Assembly (NCBI RefSeq): GCF_000524195.1
Contig: NW_020170522.1
Location: 83,495-147,494 of the forward strand
Direction of reading: 5' to 3'
Source: Echinococcus granulosus
Lineage: Eukaryota > Platyhelminthes > Cestoda > Cyclophyllidea > Taeniidae
DNA length: 64,000 bases
Of this stretch, positions 37,830-49,592 are shown piece by piece. Position 1 is the first letter of the stretch. Each line of letters opens with the position of its first letter. Made by a program: the position numbers and the translations under genes. Under the pieces are notes generated by a model. That model was not told the DNA's origin. It worked only from the letters and a program-made list of their open reading frames with translations, and made no database searches.

Positions 37830-40800
37830 ATGGAACACGCACGTGAACGCCTACTGGCTTTCCAGACTTGGGATTCGTGGATATCGTATCTTTTATCAAT
37901 CACCGCTATCGGCAACTCTCCCAGAGAGCAAAAAAGTCCACCTTCAATACCGCCTCCCCCTTTTCCTGACTGTCGGACCTCTGATAGCGAAAAAATAGCT
38001 CCTCACCCACCTTCCAAAACGAAAAATAACAGTGCTAAGCGTGTTAAGAAGTTGTTCGAACGACCTGTCATCAAGGCGGGTAGATCTCGCGCACCTTCAA
38101 GAGGCGCCAAAAGAACTTGTTCAAGTTCACAAACTCGTTCTCGTAAAAGACGTTCCGAGATGCTGTCGGCCATCTATCGTATCACACGCGATCTAGAAGC
38201 CGAGAGTGTCTCAATCTCAGGGCGGAACAATTGCCACGCTAGCGAGGCAGACTCGGACACGGATTCTACGGTCTTTTTGAGGATATCGGAGCTGAAATCA
38301 GAAACGAATGAAACTTTACCCCGACCCCATGTCAGTCCACCGATTCCGCCACACAAGTTAGAAAAGAAACATGATTCACAGTTGTTGTCGTCTGATTCAA
38401 AGTTAACAAAAGGGGGGACAGCACATGAGGACGAAGAGCAGAAGGAGAGAGAGAACAAGCAGGGAGAGTTGGACAAAGCTGGGAATTCGACAATAGGGTG
38501 GCCAAGACATAAAGTCGAAGGGGAGAATGGGAAGAAGAAAAAGGAGGAAAATAGGAGAGAGAAGGTGGAGGCGAAGGCATGGAAGAAAAATGAAGAGGAA
38601 GGCGGAGTCCGGCTTGACAAAAATGCAAAACAATATGCTATTTCTGCCCAAACCACTAAACCGAATACTCAAAATGCAGAAGAATCGGTCAGTAGAGAGG
38701 TGCAACGGTATGACGAACGAATTCAAGTGGCCAGATTGGGCACAGAAGGCTACTGCATTCGAGGAAATGAGAGCGGACGCACCTCCAATGGAATCGCGCC
38801 GCAACTGATTGAAAGATTTGGACAAAAGGAGAGTACTGAAAGACTTCAGGATCCTTTGGAAGTACCTAGAGAAATATTGCAGACTTCGAGAAGAAGTGGA
38901 GAATGTGCCTTGTCCGCTGAGGCTTTCCCTCATCTAGTCAGGCGGTGGGCTCACCATACGAGCCTTGAATTGACGAGCAAAGTTGTTGATTTTGTAGTAG
39001 ACGACTGTAGCGGACCCTGCTTCCGAAATGGATGCCCACAGGAGTCACAAAACACACTCGACTTTGTGGAGGACGAAGTATTTATTCAGTTAAGTAAAAT
39101 AGATTATGAACCTAGTGAGACTCTATCTGAAAAACAGTCGAGTCAAAAGGAGTTCTTAAACATCCCTGAATTGGAGAGGTGTGTGGCAGAAAGATCGCTG
39201 AGTGAGCTTTCTACACAAGTCCACACTCGTAGATCCAAAAAGGCGAATACTAGGCGACTTCAAAAGCGTCTGAAACACACGCATGTGCCACAGAATACAC
39301 CAGAATGTGTCCAAGAACAGAAGAATAAACGAAAAATGAGGCACAAATTCAAGCGTCATTTGAAAACACTGGAGGAAGTTGATAGTTGCTTGAGGGCGGG
39401 AGAGGGAACAGACGAGGAGACCGTAGTAGATGGAATGGCTTGTAGACGAAGAGGAAAGAGAAGCAGGAGTAGGCGAAGGAGGAAAGAGTGTAGATCCAAA
39501 GAGCGGCAGCAGCGCTGTAAAGATGTTAAGTCGCGACGCATAGTCTCCGAATTTGGCGATGAAAGTGAGGTCGTATCCGATGCACACGGGAAGGATGTCA
39601 TAGTCTGGAAGTGTAAAAAATCGCCAGAGAGCGTGAAGAAACACAAACGTTTGGCCCCTGCCGAATCAAAGAACCCACCAATGGGGATTAAAAAGTTTGT
39701 ACAACAAGCAGCGAAACCAATTAAGTGCGAAAATGTCATCGCTGATGAGTTCAAAAAAGTATTCCCATTACCGAGACACAGACACCAAAAAGCAAAACGT
39801 TCACCACCAGTCCATACCAAACAATGTCTAAATAGAAATAATAATGCAGTAAACGGGAAGGGAGACGTGAAAGCAGGCTTGAACAGGAAGGCGGTGACAA
39901 TCCGACACACATCACCACCGGTGTCGGCAAGGGAGTCTGGGTGTAGAGCACCATGTTCCTACGAGGGCACTCCACCTCCCCGAAGGTCCATCCTCGCTTC
40001 AGATTCCGTCGGAGATGCCCTCCATTTCTTCTCCTACCCAACTCCAGGTACCAAGTTCTCTGAAGCCACAGGGTCCCTCAATTCCTCCTATTCGTGCTTT
40101 GAACCTCCCATGCCCTCCCCTTGTGTAATCCGGTGCCATCAAACGCCAAAACCTGTGAGGTCAGTTCCAGGTGAATGCAACCCACTCAAGGTGAAGAATA
40201 ACCGCCCGAAATCACACAAATTGAAACCCGGGAGACTTCTTCGACGTATTTCGAGCTTCAAAGCGCAGCTAGAGGGCTACAATAAGAAAGGGCAACCCTA
40301 TGGAGTGGAAAACCTGCTATCTCTACTAACAAAAAAGTACGCTCTCGATTTACGTGAGTATGTACAGTACCTACAAGTACTGAGAGACAAGAACAACGCT
40401 AACAGGAGCTGGCATTTGTCAATTGGGCAGAATAAGTGGGGTCAATGGACACAGAAGGAGGCGAGTGAGTTTGAGGAGTTTGTATGCTTCATTAGCATTG
40501 ATACATCCGACATTGATGACGTTGTCCTCCCCTTTCGTGTTAGCATCACGAGACATAAACTTCTTGCTCAAGCCTTCAACCTCTACCGTCAAAGTTTGCA
40601 AAAGTTCGAGGACACAAAACGAGCTAGAACAGTTGGCACTTTAGGAACTCACAAAGATGATTGGATGGATGCGCCTTTCGCCCCGTTCTTGTGGCTTAAA
40701 ATGTGTCAATTACCCACAGATCACCCTGTTCGACGCCTGCTGCGGCGCTCAAGTGGTCCACAAGATCGGCGCATACTGGCAATTGAGAATGAAATTGAAG

Positions 40801-41204
40801 GAAGAATACTTCTGGCAGAGGATAAAGTCATTTTCGTACGTGGACTGCCCTGTTTTCAGGTTCACATTCTGGCGCCCACTACTATGGCAATTCGCTTTGC
40901 ACTGATGCAAATAGAGCAGCGGCTGCCCTCACTCCACGCCAAACTAGTAATTACGGAACGCTTGCCCATGGTGCATGCGAAATGGGGGGATAGATCGGTT
41001 CAAGCCCCTACCATGGGGAACTTTACAACACGCTTTAACTGTTCACCACGTTTGGCACCGAGAATCACTGTGGTTCACGCGCCGTTAAGCGCTACTCCAG
41101 AGGATCGGCGGGACTTTGCCTCCTACTGCGGCAACGAGAGTGATCCCGAGTTGGAGCAAGCACAGATGGGTCAGAAATTTGCGGACAAACTTTGTACATA
41201 CTGA
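37830..41204 (+). CDS. Large intronless orphan protein, basic, probably nuclear (1124 aa)
   Basis: A single uninterrupted ORF of 3.4 kb in a genome of split genes. Residues 1-60 include a hydrophobic N-terminal stretch and a proline patch. Residues 65-115 are very basic (KKLFERP, SRKRRS), and a Lys/Glu-rich segment lies around 200-265. An RS-like basic cluster (RRRGKRSRSRRRRKECRSKE) near 536-560 is a likely nuclear signal. The last 330 residues look folded: KKYALDLREYVQYLQVL, APFAPFLWLKM, and near 980-1035 a segment VIFVRGLPCFQVHILAPTTM-AIRFALMQIEQ that recalls a KH-type alpha/beta fold but lacks the GxxG loop. I recognise no named family. No transposase or reverse transcriptase motif is visible. 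ATG context is only moderate. Confidence 0.75.
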   Translation: MEHARERLLAFQTWDSWISYLLSITAIGNSPREQKSPPSIPPPPFPDCRTSDSEKIAPHPPSKTKNNSAKRVKKLFERPVIKAGRSRAPSRGAKRTCSSSQTRSRKRRSEMLSAIYRITRDLEAESVSISGRNNCHASEADSDTDSTVFLRISELKSETNETLPRPHVSPPIPPHKLEKKHDSQLLSSDSKLTKGGTAHEDEEQKERENKQGELDKAGNSTIGWPRHKVEGENGKKKKEENRREKVEAKAWKKNEEEGGVRLDKNAKQYAISAQTTKPNTQNAEESVSREVQRYDERIQVARLGTEGYCIRGNESGRTSNGIAPQLIERFGQKESTERLQDPLEVPREILQTSRRSGECALSAEAFPHLVRRWAHHTSLELTSKVVDFVVDDCSGPCFRNGCPQESQNTLDFVEDEVFIQLSKIDYEPSETLSEKQSSQKEFLNIPELERCVAERSLSELSTQVHTRRSKKANTRRLQKRLKHTHVPQNTPECVQEQKNKRKMRHKFKRHLKTLEEVDSCLRAGEGTDEETVVDGMACRRRGKRSRSRRRRKECRSKERQQRCKDVKSRRIVSEFGDESEVVSDAHGKDVIVWKCKKSPESVKKHKRLAPAESKNPPMGIKKFVQQAAKPIKCENVIADEFKKVFPLPRHRHQKAKRSPPVHTKQCLNRNNNAVNGKGDVKAGLNRKAVTIRHTSPPVSARESGCRAPCSYEGTPPPRRSILASDSVGDALHFFSYPTPGTKFSEATGSLNSSYSCFEPPMPSPCVIRCHQTPKPVRSVPGECNPLKVKNNRPKSHKLKPGRLLRRISSFKAQLEGYNKKGQPYGVENLLSLLTKKYALDLREYVQYLQVLRDKNNANRSWHLSIGQNKWGQWTQKEASEFEEFVCFISIDTSDIDDVVLPFRVSITRHKLLAQAFNLYRQSLQKFEDTKRARTVGTLGTHKDDWMDAPFAPFLWLKMCQLPTDHPVRRLLRRSSGPQDRRILAIENEIEGRILLAEDKVIFVRGLPCFQVHILAPTTMAIRFALMQIEQRLPSLHAKLVITERLPMVHAKWGDRSVQAPTMGNFTTRFNCSPRLAPRITVVHAPLSATPEDRRDFASYCGNESDPELEQAQMGQKFADKLCTY

Positions 41205-41774
41205 TAATTCATGCAAATACTGCTCTACTCAGCTCTTGGTTTGTGTAATTTCGGTTTTTATGAATTTTTATGTTCGCATTTCGAAAAACCATGGGATAAT
41301 GCAAGGCAAATATGGTTTGAACAGGTGTAATTTCTGAAATGCTGAGCTGGTTACGTTTAAATCTTCATAGTGCCGTAACACATGGGATGCTGACTTAGCT
41401 CCAAGAGTGCGTTGCATGATGGACATCTTGTATTTGTGTTTTTAGAGGGGAATTGTGACACTATTTCTGGCTGAGGTTAAGAACCGCCATGATTAGCTGA
41501 CAAGCAGTGCCTTGAGAGATCCTTCGGAAGTAATGCAACAGTTACTATTATTTGATATTCGAGGGAAGAATAAGGTGCCTAGGAAACTGTTTTTACGAAC
41601 AAAGATGTGTCAAAAGTTTGTTTCTTTATCAACTAATTGGTGCATAAAAATGAGAAAAATACTAATTATGAAGTGTAGGCAGTATGATATGAGGATAGTA
41701 GGTGATGATTTACAGATAATGGCAAATAATGCAGCTTTTATGAAGGGTGGTTGAGCATCAAATGTTTGAAAATC

Positions 41775-41950
41775 CGTAACGCCTAGCGACTTCCTTGAAA
41801 ACGAAAGGAGGCATAACACTTAGGTAGAATATGTGCTGTCGGCGAACAGTAGGACTTGGACCTACTGCCGTGCCCAGGTGGCCGGACAGCCCGCAGGAAG
41901 TAGAATAGCGTCACCAGAACCAAGGGTTACACAAAAAATTAACTACTGCA
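41775..41950 (-). mobile_element. Solo LTR of the TRIM family
   Basis: Read on the - strand it runs from TGCAGTAGTT… to …CGTTACGG. The block around ACTGCCGTGCCCAGGTGGCC corresponds to the LTR core, and ACGAAAGGAGGCATAACAC to the LTR 3' portion. There is no internal region next to it, so it is probably a recombined solo LTR. The rest of 41,205-42,543 shows nothing recognisable. Confidence 0.65.
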
Positions 41951-42543
41951 CATGACTATAACGTAAATGAATGTACTAGTGCGAACCGAAATGATTTCGG
42001 AATATCGCCGTATTGCTGCTCCTATCGAGTTCAGTTTTGCCAACCGCCATCCGCCTCAGAAAACAGACGGAAACAAAAAGAACAAGTGCATAATTTGGAA
42101 AACAACCGGTGGACACACATAAAGGGTTTTTCAAGAGTGCATTTTAGAACTTAAGTACAGGCTTTTAAAGTGCCTAAAAATGTCAGTGGCTCACGCGCAT
42201 GAGTGCTTTTGAATTTTAAACGTAAAATTAAATAAAATGTGCTGTATACTCCATAGAGATGGAAAAAGGCCAACTAAATAACTGACATTCATAACACTAA
42301 TACGGAACTCACTTTGAAGGCCACTTACATTGTGTGCTTTTTATCTACCGCACCGTTTGTTCCGGCAATTATTTGCACCATTTTTGGTAAAGACATCTTT
42401 GATTTACTTAATTTCCTTTCGATTTTTTGCACCCTGTTCGCATGTTCCCACACCTTTGTTTTAAGCTGCCCAAAACGCACTTTATTCATTGCCTATCATC
42501 CACGCTGCAAATTCTACTTGCATTTCCCGTTTTTTATTTGTAG

Positions 42544-43634
42544 ATGGTTCGCGCGACTAAAATCCTTTTATGTGGTGCTTCAGGAGCTGGAAAAACCAGT
42601 CTAGTCTACTCCCTTGAAACTCCTACAAACACTCTCCCAGACCTTCAAAAACACGTACATGATCAGCACACCACCTAATGGTCATTTTGTTAGCTGCCAA
42701 CGTATGAGGACACTTATACTCTGTGTATATCGGCTGAAAAGAGTAGCCAAGAAAAGGTTCGCATCTACGAAATCGGTGGTATGAACACCTCAATAGGTCG
42801 ACATTTCGTGAATTCATCTGACGCTCTTATTCTGGTCTTCGACATCACAAGTTTCGACTCCTTTGCTGCGATGCAGAAAATAAAGGCAGATGTGAGTCAC
42901 TCAACGGCTTACGGTTGCTTTACAGTGCTTTATCAATGAATGCATAAGAACAAAATTTTGGTTTTTAAGCATAAGTGGGTATTTGTCGTCGGTTTTGATG
43001 GAACGGATAACATTGTTCCTTATTATAGATCGATTGCATAAAGGAAAAACGGGAAATGCCCACAGTGATTATCGGAAATAAAAATGATCAACCCAGAAGT
43101 TCTCAATTTGAAAACTTCCCACCGGGCGCCTGGGCTCAACGAGAAAAAGGTTTGTGAGTGTCTATAACTTAGGAGGACCAATGGAATTCCCAAAGTTTTA
43201 AATGAATGCGAGAGTTACGCCTTCAGGCTGTACTATTTTGGTAGTGATTGATTTTCTGGAAATAAAGAATCAAATTGAATGTATGCTACAAGAATCTGAT
43301 GTCCTTTTGATGCTTGTAGGAACTGCTTTACTCCAGATTCGTAAATTAGGCGCATGGTATTTCATTGCCTTATGCCTGAGCATGACGGCATAGAAGACAC
43401 GATATCATTCATTTTCCTTTCTTTCAGTTGGGTATTTTGAGACAAATGCTTATGACAAGGCAACTTTTCTACAGATCCTTTCTGGACTAGTACTCAGGGT
43501 GCACCAGCCACAGAGTAGGTTGTGTTTTGGAATGAACTTAATCCTGCAGGTCTAGAGCAGACCAATGACAGGCTTACTCTTCTATCCTTTTAGGTAAGAC
43601 GTCGTTTGCATTCGGGAAACGGGAAGGTCGATAA
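42544..43634 (+). CDS. NKIRAS1: Atypical Ras-like GTPase, kappaB-Ras (NKIRAS) type
   Basis: kappaB-Ras proteins are small Ras-like GTPases without a lipid anchor that bind I-kappaB and Ral regulators. Exons: 42544-42654, 42694-42891, 43029-43149, 43428-43514, 43594-43634; 185 aa against about 192 in human, phases consistent. The first intron is only 39 nt. G1 is GASGAGKTSL, switch I is PTYEDTY, and G4 is GNKND. The G3 motif reads EIGGMN instead of DTAGQE, and the residue equivalent to Ras Gly12 is Ser. The C-terminus PQSKTSFAFGKREGR has no CAAX box and resembles the kappaB-Ras tail (PQSKSSF). Exon 1 may be preceded by a non-coding exon, since AG lies directly before the ATG. Paralogue assignment (1 or 2) is not meaningful here. 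GTPase status is secure; subfamily is probable. Confidence 0.75.
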
Positions 43635-44503
43635 TTTGATCCCTCCTAGTCTCCAATTCTTTCATTCCAACTTTCTGGGAGTGACCCATCTTTTAATGCT
43701 TTGGTTTACTATTTTCTGACTACTACTGTTATTATTGGTAAAGATAACGAAGATCTCGAACTGAAAAGCGCGTCTTTGTTTGTGTTCGCAATTGTGTGTG
43801 AATTACTTTTCTTGTTTGTGACTTGAGGCTTATGCATTGTTAACCTGAAGTATGATGGATATCCTCACTACAAGGGATGAAGACCACGCTCTGTTTTAAG
43901 TACGTGACCTTTTATAGTGTGCCCGCAGGTCACGCTATCAAGGGAGCGATCTTTGTGTCCTGTCCAAGGCAATTTTGCTTGCACTTTTCCAGCTGAAATG
44001 CGATTAAAATTTTTGACTTGGAAGAAGTCTATGGATTTTTGCTTGTTCTTGAGACACCTGCTCTGGTCCAGTAGATTTTCGGTGGACAGACCCATCGTCT
44101 TAAGCAGAAATGCTTGTGAACGTTTTTCAAATAAATTTTTGTTAGCATTAGGCTATTTAGAACCTCGAATGTTGGGGAACGATTACTTTTGCTGCAATTT
44201 TGACCTCAGTTTTTGTTGACCTATGTGGATTCTCCGAGTGGTATTTAGAGGGTGATTTGATGGAGGCTTAGATTTTAGGATACTTTGCCATCAAACAAAT
44301 CTTTTGCAACAAAATCCATCTCGCAAATCTGATTCTTTTTCAAAGGTATGCTATTTGCACTGTGGCGCTTAAGAAAACTCCGGAAGGTGTCTAAGGAGAA
44401 TTCAATGTAGATATTAGGTTTTTTTTTAATTGTGTATTGAATATGATATGTCTCCATTGATAGCTTGACCGAATGTGTGTGAGGATTTCCGCTTTTTTCA
44501 TAG
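43635..44503. other. Intergenic or 5' part of the WD40 gene
   Basis: No exon recognised, although the start codon exon of the following WD40 gene should be near here. There are open frames on both strands near 43.9-44.2 kb without motifs. Confidence 0.4.
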
Positions 44504-46312
44504 CTGCCAGCGTTTTCCTTACCTCTTGTGGGTCCAAAAGGCACAGGGTCAATCAAATCGTGTGTCTGCATTGCCTATGCAGAGCAAAGCGAAGTTCTTT
44601 TTGCCGGACATGCAGACGGTCACATCAGCGCCTGCAATTTCGTCTGGAAACGTCAATGCGCAGCGTGGCTCGCTCATCCCCAATCTCAGGTCTCGAAACC
44701 CCTTTTTATCTTACATTCTGTATGCTTATTTCATTCCAGCACAAAGTCTTACCGGTTTCTATTTTCAGGTCATCGGCTTGTCTGTAGCCCCTTGGAAAGC
44801 GGTGACGCGTGAAGCCTGTCTCATCTCTCAGGGTAGAGATGGCAAAATTCGGTTTTGGGATACTGATCTAACCCCCTCTCCTAGTATGGCCAAATTCTTT
44901 TATGATTTTAATGAATATTTATTCTAATAATTTTCAATCGCATCCAAGAGCCCCTGCTAGAAGTAGTTTGCTGCCAGTACACTCTCTGTCCCTTCAACAT
45001 CTGGCAACCTAGCAGCAATCTCCACACTGATCGCTACCTCGTCTACGTTGGAGTGGATGAGGAGGACGCCTCCACAGTCAACCTAGAGGCGATTCGATCG
45101 CTAGACAGTTTGACTATCTGCTCCGTAGATGCAAGTCAAATCTCCCGGCTGGGCATGTGTATGGCACTGAGTGGAGTCACTTGTGACGGAACCTGTTACT
45201 TTTTGGGTGGATTTGAGGCAGGCTGTGTGGTGCTTTTTGTGGAGGGCAGACAGGTGGCTCGAGTCTCACCTCTCTCGCCATCAGACATTCGACCAATCAC
45301 GTGTCTGGCAGCTTTCACTGTCAATGCGTCCATAACGCTTATCGCTGTGGGTAAATCTGCTGTAGCCGATGGGGACGAACAGCTGCCTGACTTTGAGCTT
45401 CTCAAGCTAACGTCCGAAGGTTGGGAGTTTTTCTGTGATTGGATAAATTTAATTTATTACTCGACTATTCTATTCCTTCGACACTTCAGCCTTCATTAGC
45501 TAATCACTTGAGCTGAACACAGCACCAGTAGATAAGAGTGCTTCCCCTCTTTTCTGTCTTCTCTACTTTCAATATGAATATTTAAAAGTAGCTTCAATGA
45601 AGAATAAATCCCTCGGACATCTCCAGAAGTTGGACAAATGAATTAGGTTTTGGCTACGAACATCTGACTTCTTGATTTATCATGATGAAATGGTTAATAG
45701 CTTTATTTCTAGCTAAAAGTTTACTAATTTTTTACTCAAAATACCTAAAATCTTCCTTTTAACTTTCGGTCACTCTTAACTTTCATTCGAATCGTTTTGC
45801 AGCGTCCTCCTCTTCGGGGCGTAAATATCAAACTTCTTCATACTGGTCATTACTCAATGTTTGATCAATAAAATTCACTTTAATTTTCGATTTGAATGAC
45901 TGTCTGCCCATTTTCAGACCCCTCCAACTTCCTTCTTGAGCGTTGCACCAAAAAGCCTCCCAGCAATGAGTTCAATGGCATCAGTTCATTGACCTGGCGC
46001 AATGACGGTCGATTGTTGGCTGCTGGCCAATGGAACGGTGACATACGTTGTTTCGCCGTGACACCTAAAGGTCGTGCTCGTTGCCTCGGCAATCTGCGTA
46101 GCCCTGGAGCTGTGGTTGGCGGAGGTACTCTGCTCGGCGATTGGTCCTCAATCTTGACCGACCCCTCTAAGCTAACCCCGGGGGAGCGGGATCAGTCGCT
46201 CTCCGTTCGTGGAGCCCTCTTCCTCCCGTCTAAGTGGCTTATAACCACTGCACCGGCCTCTGCAGGAGGATTGGGAACCTTAAATGTTTGGGACGTGTAC
46301 AGGGACTCTTGA
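44504..46312 (+). CDS. GNB1L: WD40-repeat protein, GNB1L-like; start exon not found
   Basis: GNB1L is a small WD40 protein of the G-beta-like group. Exons: 44504-44689, 44769-44883, 44949-45419, 45918-46312, phases consistent, about 388 codons visible. WD-type strands can be seen: EVLFAGHADGHISACNFVWK, then ACLISQGRDGKIRFWDTD (the GNB1L LLSQGRD…LWD block), then YFLGGFEAGCVVLFVEGRQV, then LTWRNDGRLLAAGQWNGDIR, which corresponds to the vertebrate RPDRKILATAGWDHRIRVF segment, and GTLNVWDVYRD at the end. The last exon is longer than the vertebrate counterpart. The donor of exon 3 (GTTGGG) is weak; an 18-nt microexon may follow. The initiating Met lies on an exon I could not place. WD40 nature is firm, GNB1L probable. 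Confidence 0.65.
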
Positions 46313-47421
46313 TTAAATGGTAGGAAAGCACATCCTTATATCGCCGTGTTTGTCGTTACAGCATTATTTGACTTTTTAGATAGTTATTTGTAAAAGTGAT
46401 ATATAAAAACTCATTTGAGGTTTAGAAATGAGTTTTCGTCGAGTGTATTGCGTGAGTATGAATTTTCCTGGGGACTTGAGAGGTTCAAAATGCATTATAG
46501 CAGCTGAGTTGCCTCCGAAGAGGCTATGTGTACGAATTTAACCCTGTTACCAACGTAAAGAAGGTCAGAGGTATTGTTGGTTCAGGTGAGGGTGGCGTGG
46601 ACGTCAAAGTTCACTTAAGATGTCAGGTTAAACAAACCCAAACCAAACATTAAGTAAACTGGTGAATTTGTCATTGGGATACCCTTGTGTGATCGGTGAA
46701 TTTGACGGATGATTTGATGGATCCTGAAATTCTATAGACAGGACTGTAACCGTTCATCTTACCGTCAAGACTTATACTGCTTATAGGAGAAAAATGGACC
46801 TAATCCGAAGGACATAGTTATACTTGGCACCTCAAATTTGCTCTTCAAAAGCACATTTAGTTCTTAAGTGTGGAATTTAAAATGTGGTCATCCTGGGAAG
46901 GTTGCCTGGTGTTCCAGGTTTGCCCTATCCATATTACCGGAAGGGGACAAAACTCGTCCAATACCCTGAGCACTGGGTCCCTAGTAGGCAATGTTTAAAT
47001 TTAAGGCTCCTCTTTCAAACTCATAATTTTAGCCTTACTTTTATAATACTCCAAGGTAAATTTATTCAAAGTTTAGGCAGATCCGCCCATTGAAAATTTT
47101 CATGTAGAAGGCGGACTTGGCTACTATAAGAATCGGTATTGTTGTGGAAGCTCACAATTATTGAATGGACCTAGAAAGTAGGTATTCAAGGGAGATTTTT
47201 ATAAAGATAGCAAAGTGGAAGATCTAACTGAAGGCCGAAATGGGTCACCTCGCCCAGGGTGGGTCTTCCGATCGCGTCCATGGGAGAAATCTTATGAAGA
47301 ATATGAAATAATTATTTTCAGCAAGCATCTGTAAACCAATCCTTTGGTTGAGCAGTCGGTTTGAATGCACTTATACATCCAAGGTGCAAGAACGTCCAAT
47401 GAGCTTCTTCATAGTTCTTAC
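46313..47421. other. Intergenic, no gene recognised
   Basis: Downstream of the WD40 gene. The sequence looks like old, unrecognisable non-coding DNA, with no convincing ORF. Confidence 0.5.
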
Positions 47422-48409
47422 TGTAGCACTCTGAGACTTTCCCGAATAAGGAAGAAGCCATAATACTTGGACAGAATATCCATATTCGATACAACAGGGC
47501 TTGGTACTACTGGCATGGCCCGAAGGTCAGCTTACCCGGGGAAAGTACCATGGGAGAGCACCTAAGTGGCCCCTTTGCCAAGACTGAGTTAAACAAAGCA
47601 CTAGCGTGGTGCATAGCCCCTCTCCTCATTTGTGGTTCTTCACCGGAGCTCTCCCTGGCTAACCTCCCACTTCAGTCATCACAATGTAGTCGGAGCTGTA
47701 AGGAACCAGCCGTGCCAGTCATCGAATTCTCATGCAACAGAGAGGATACTTGATTGCAACTGGAAATTCTACTGGATTCGGAGGAGGGAGAATGTGCCAT
47801 CCATCACGTATGTTCATTGCTAGTGGTGGGAACACTGTCCAAAAAACAGGGTCTAGTAGCAAAAGACGGGATGTCACATTCTTCCCACCTCAGAGATGCC
47901 CAGCCATATCTATCTGTGTTTCATCCAGCTAGTAGGGAAGCGGAGGAGGTATCACGAGTTCACACAATTGATGCCCTTATACAGGGACGACAGGTGGCTC
48001 CCCAACGAACTTTTCCAGATGATTCACGGTCAGTGCCGATTCAGGTGTTAATCGCTGTTTTGTAGACCACGAGACTGGGATAGTTGCCGAAGGTTGGCAT
48101 CATTAACAAACATTCTGCTATAGACTTTCACCGATTTCTCCGTCTGCAGAAAAAGTGCTTTTTTTCCGTCGCTCTAAGGTTTAGCACCTTGGAGTTTGCT
48201 TTCCGCTGCCATTGATGTAGTGCTCCGAGATCTCCTTCAAACGAAGACTTAGTACTTGAGCAAAATATGCATCATCGACCGACAGTAGGGTTGAAGGCCT
48301 GCTGGCATGGTCTAGAGACCAGCATAACCGGCGAAGGTACACTTGCGGAGCACACCTGAGTGACCCCTTTACCAAAACCGAGAACCACACAAACATCAAA
48401 CTCATTACA
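47422..48409 (-). mobile_element. TRIM copy B, reverse orientation, full structure
   Basis: Two direct LTRs: 47422-47613 (3' LTR) and 48216-48409 (5' LTR), about 193 bp each, starting TGTAG and ending TACA/TGCA on the + strand. Next to the left LTR is CCCCTCTCCTC, the complement of a polypurine tract. Next to the right LTR is TTCCGCTGCCA, the complement of an eroded primer site. The interior is about 600 bp, has no coding capacity and shares segments with copies A, C and D. No clean target duplication remains, so it is older than copy A. Confidence 0.8.
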
Positions 48410-48884
48410 CTAACTACCGTCAATTCAGTTTCGGTTGACCTTGGACGCATTCGCCTTGGGTGCGTCCGATTGGTAGAATTATCTGACCATACGACAACGG
48501 GTTGACAAAAACTGAATGTCCAAGGCATGGCTTTGCGGTTGAAATTTCACTTCCTCCTTTAAACCTGTCACATAACCATAGTCTGACTGACAAAGAGTAA
48601 TATAGCTGAGCATCATTGAAAGTGTCCTCAATTTTTTTTGGAGTGATGATTGGACCTAAAAGTTGTTCTAATTTTGAATTTATGATGCCATTTCCACGCG
48701 GTGCAGGAGACAGGCATGGAGGAGATTCAAATTATGTCCTACGGAATCGAAGAAAGGGAGCTTAAAATACCCGAATAAAAAGATTTAATATTAGGTGAAC
48801 ACCCTCAAAGTTAAAATTTATTGGGTGACAGAATCCGGACCATGGTCTAACGGGATAACATAAATCGTTTCCTTTTGATTTAAG

Positions 48885-49082
48885 TGTAATGCTTTGATTA
48901 TATGCTCAGACCTTCGTTTTGTTGTCAAGATCACTTAAAGCTCCGCAACTGTACCTCCGTTGGGTGGCATGACCTCCGGGTCATTCCAGCAACCTCCAAA
49001 CCTTTCTGTACGTCGCCAGAACATATTCTTTGCAAGTATTATGCCTACTTTTTTCTTTGGGGCAGTTTCATGGCGCTACTTC
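48885..49082 (+). mobile_element. Solo LTR of the TRIM family
   Basis: Starts TGTAATGCTTTGATTATATG, contains GGGTGGCATGACCTCCGGGTC and AGTATTATGCCTACTTTTTT, and ends near GGCGCTAC. The length, about 197 bp, equals a full LTR. No interior is attached. Confidence 0.7.
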
Positions 49083-49592
49083 AACGACCATATTTTCGTT
49101 TTTTCTTATTAAAATACACGGAATGGATAAGAAAATTGGGCAGTATTTATCTGCCCTCAATTTAAAACCTTGCCAAAAGATGTGCGTTCCTTTTGTGTAT
49201 ATTGAAAAAAAGGTGTCCCAATTTAAAAATAATTGAAAAATAATAATATTACTTTCCAAGTGGTTGAAATTTTCAAAGCGGTCATTATGACAGTTAAAAA
49301 GGGAAATTTGAATCCATTACGATTGTTATGGTTAACCGAAGTTTTAGCCTGATAGGGTAATAATTACCCTCTGAAAATTCGAAAGAGGTTTAGTCCTATC
49401 CACTGAGTGGGCCTAAAAGTTGATTGAAAATTCACGGACTCAATTAGAAGGCTGAGAATCAACCTATTAGTTACAGTGACACGCCGATAATAGTAATAAT
49501 AAGTGGAGCTGGTTCGTTAATCCTTGTGTCAAAGCAAGGATGTAACAAGGATTGAAAATGTCTTAGTAACTTCACATTTGAACTCGTACTAT

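Noticed and set aside
38174..39910. Hydrophobic - strand open frames opposite the 1124-codon ORF
   Set aside because: The complement of a Lys/Glu/Arg-rich coding strand gives Phe/Leu/Ser-rich shadow frames; the + strand ORF is continuous and much longer.
42314..42604. A 96-codon + strand frame, hydrophobic, overlapping the first exon of the kappaB-Ras-like gene
   Set aside because: Different frame from the GTPase exon; the GTPase P-loop frame is clearly the coding one.
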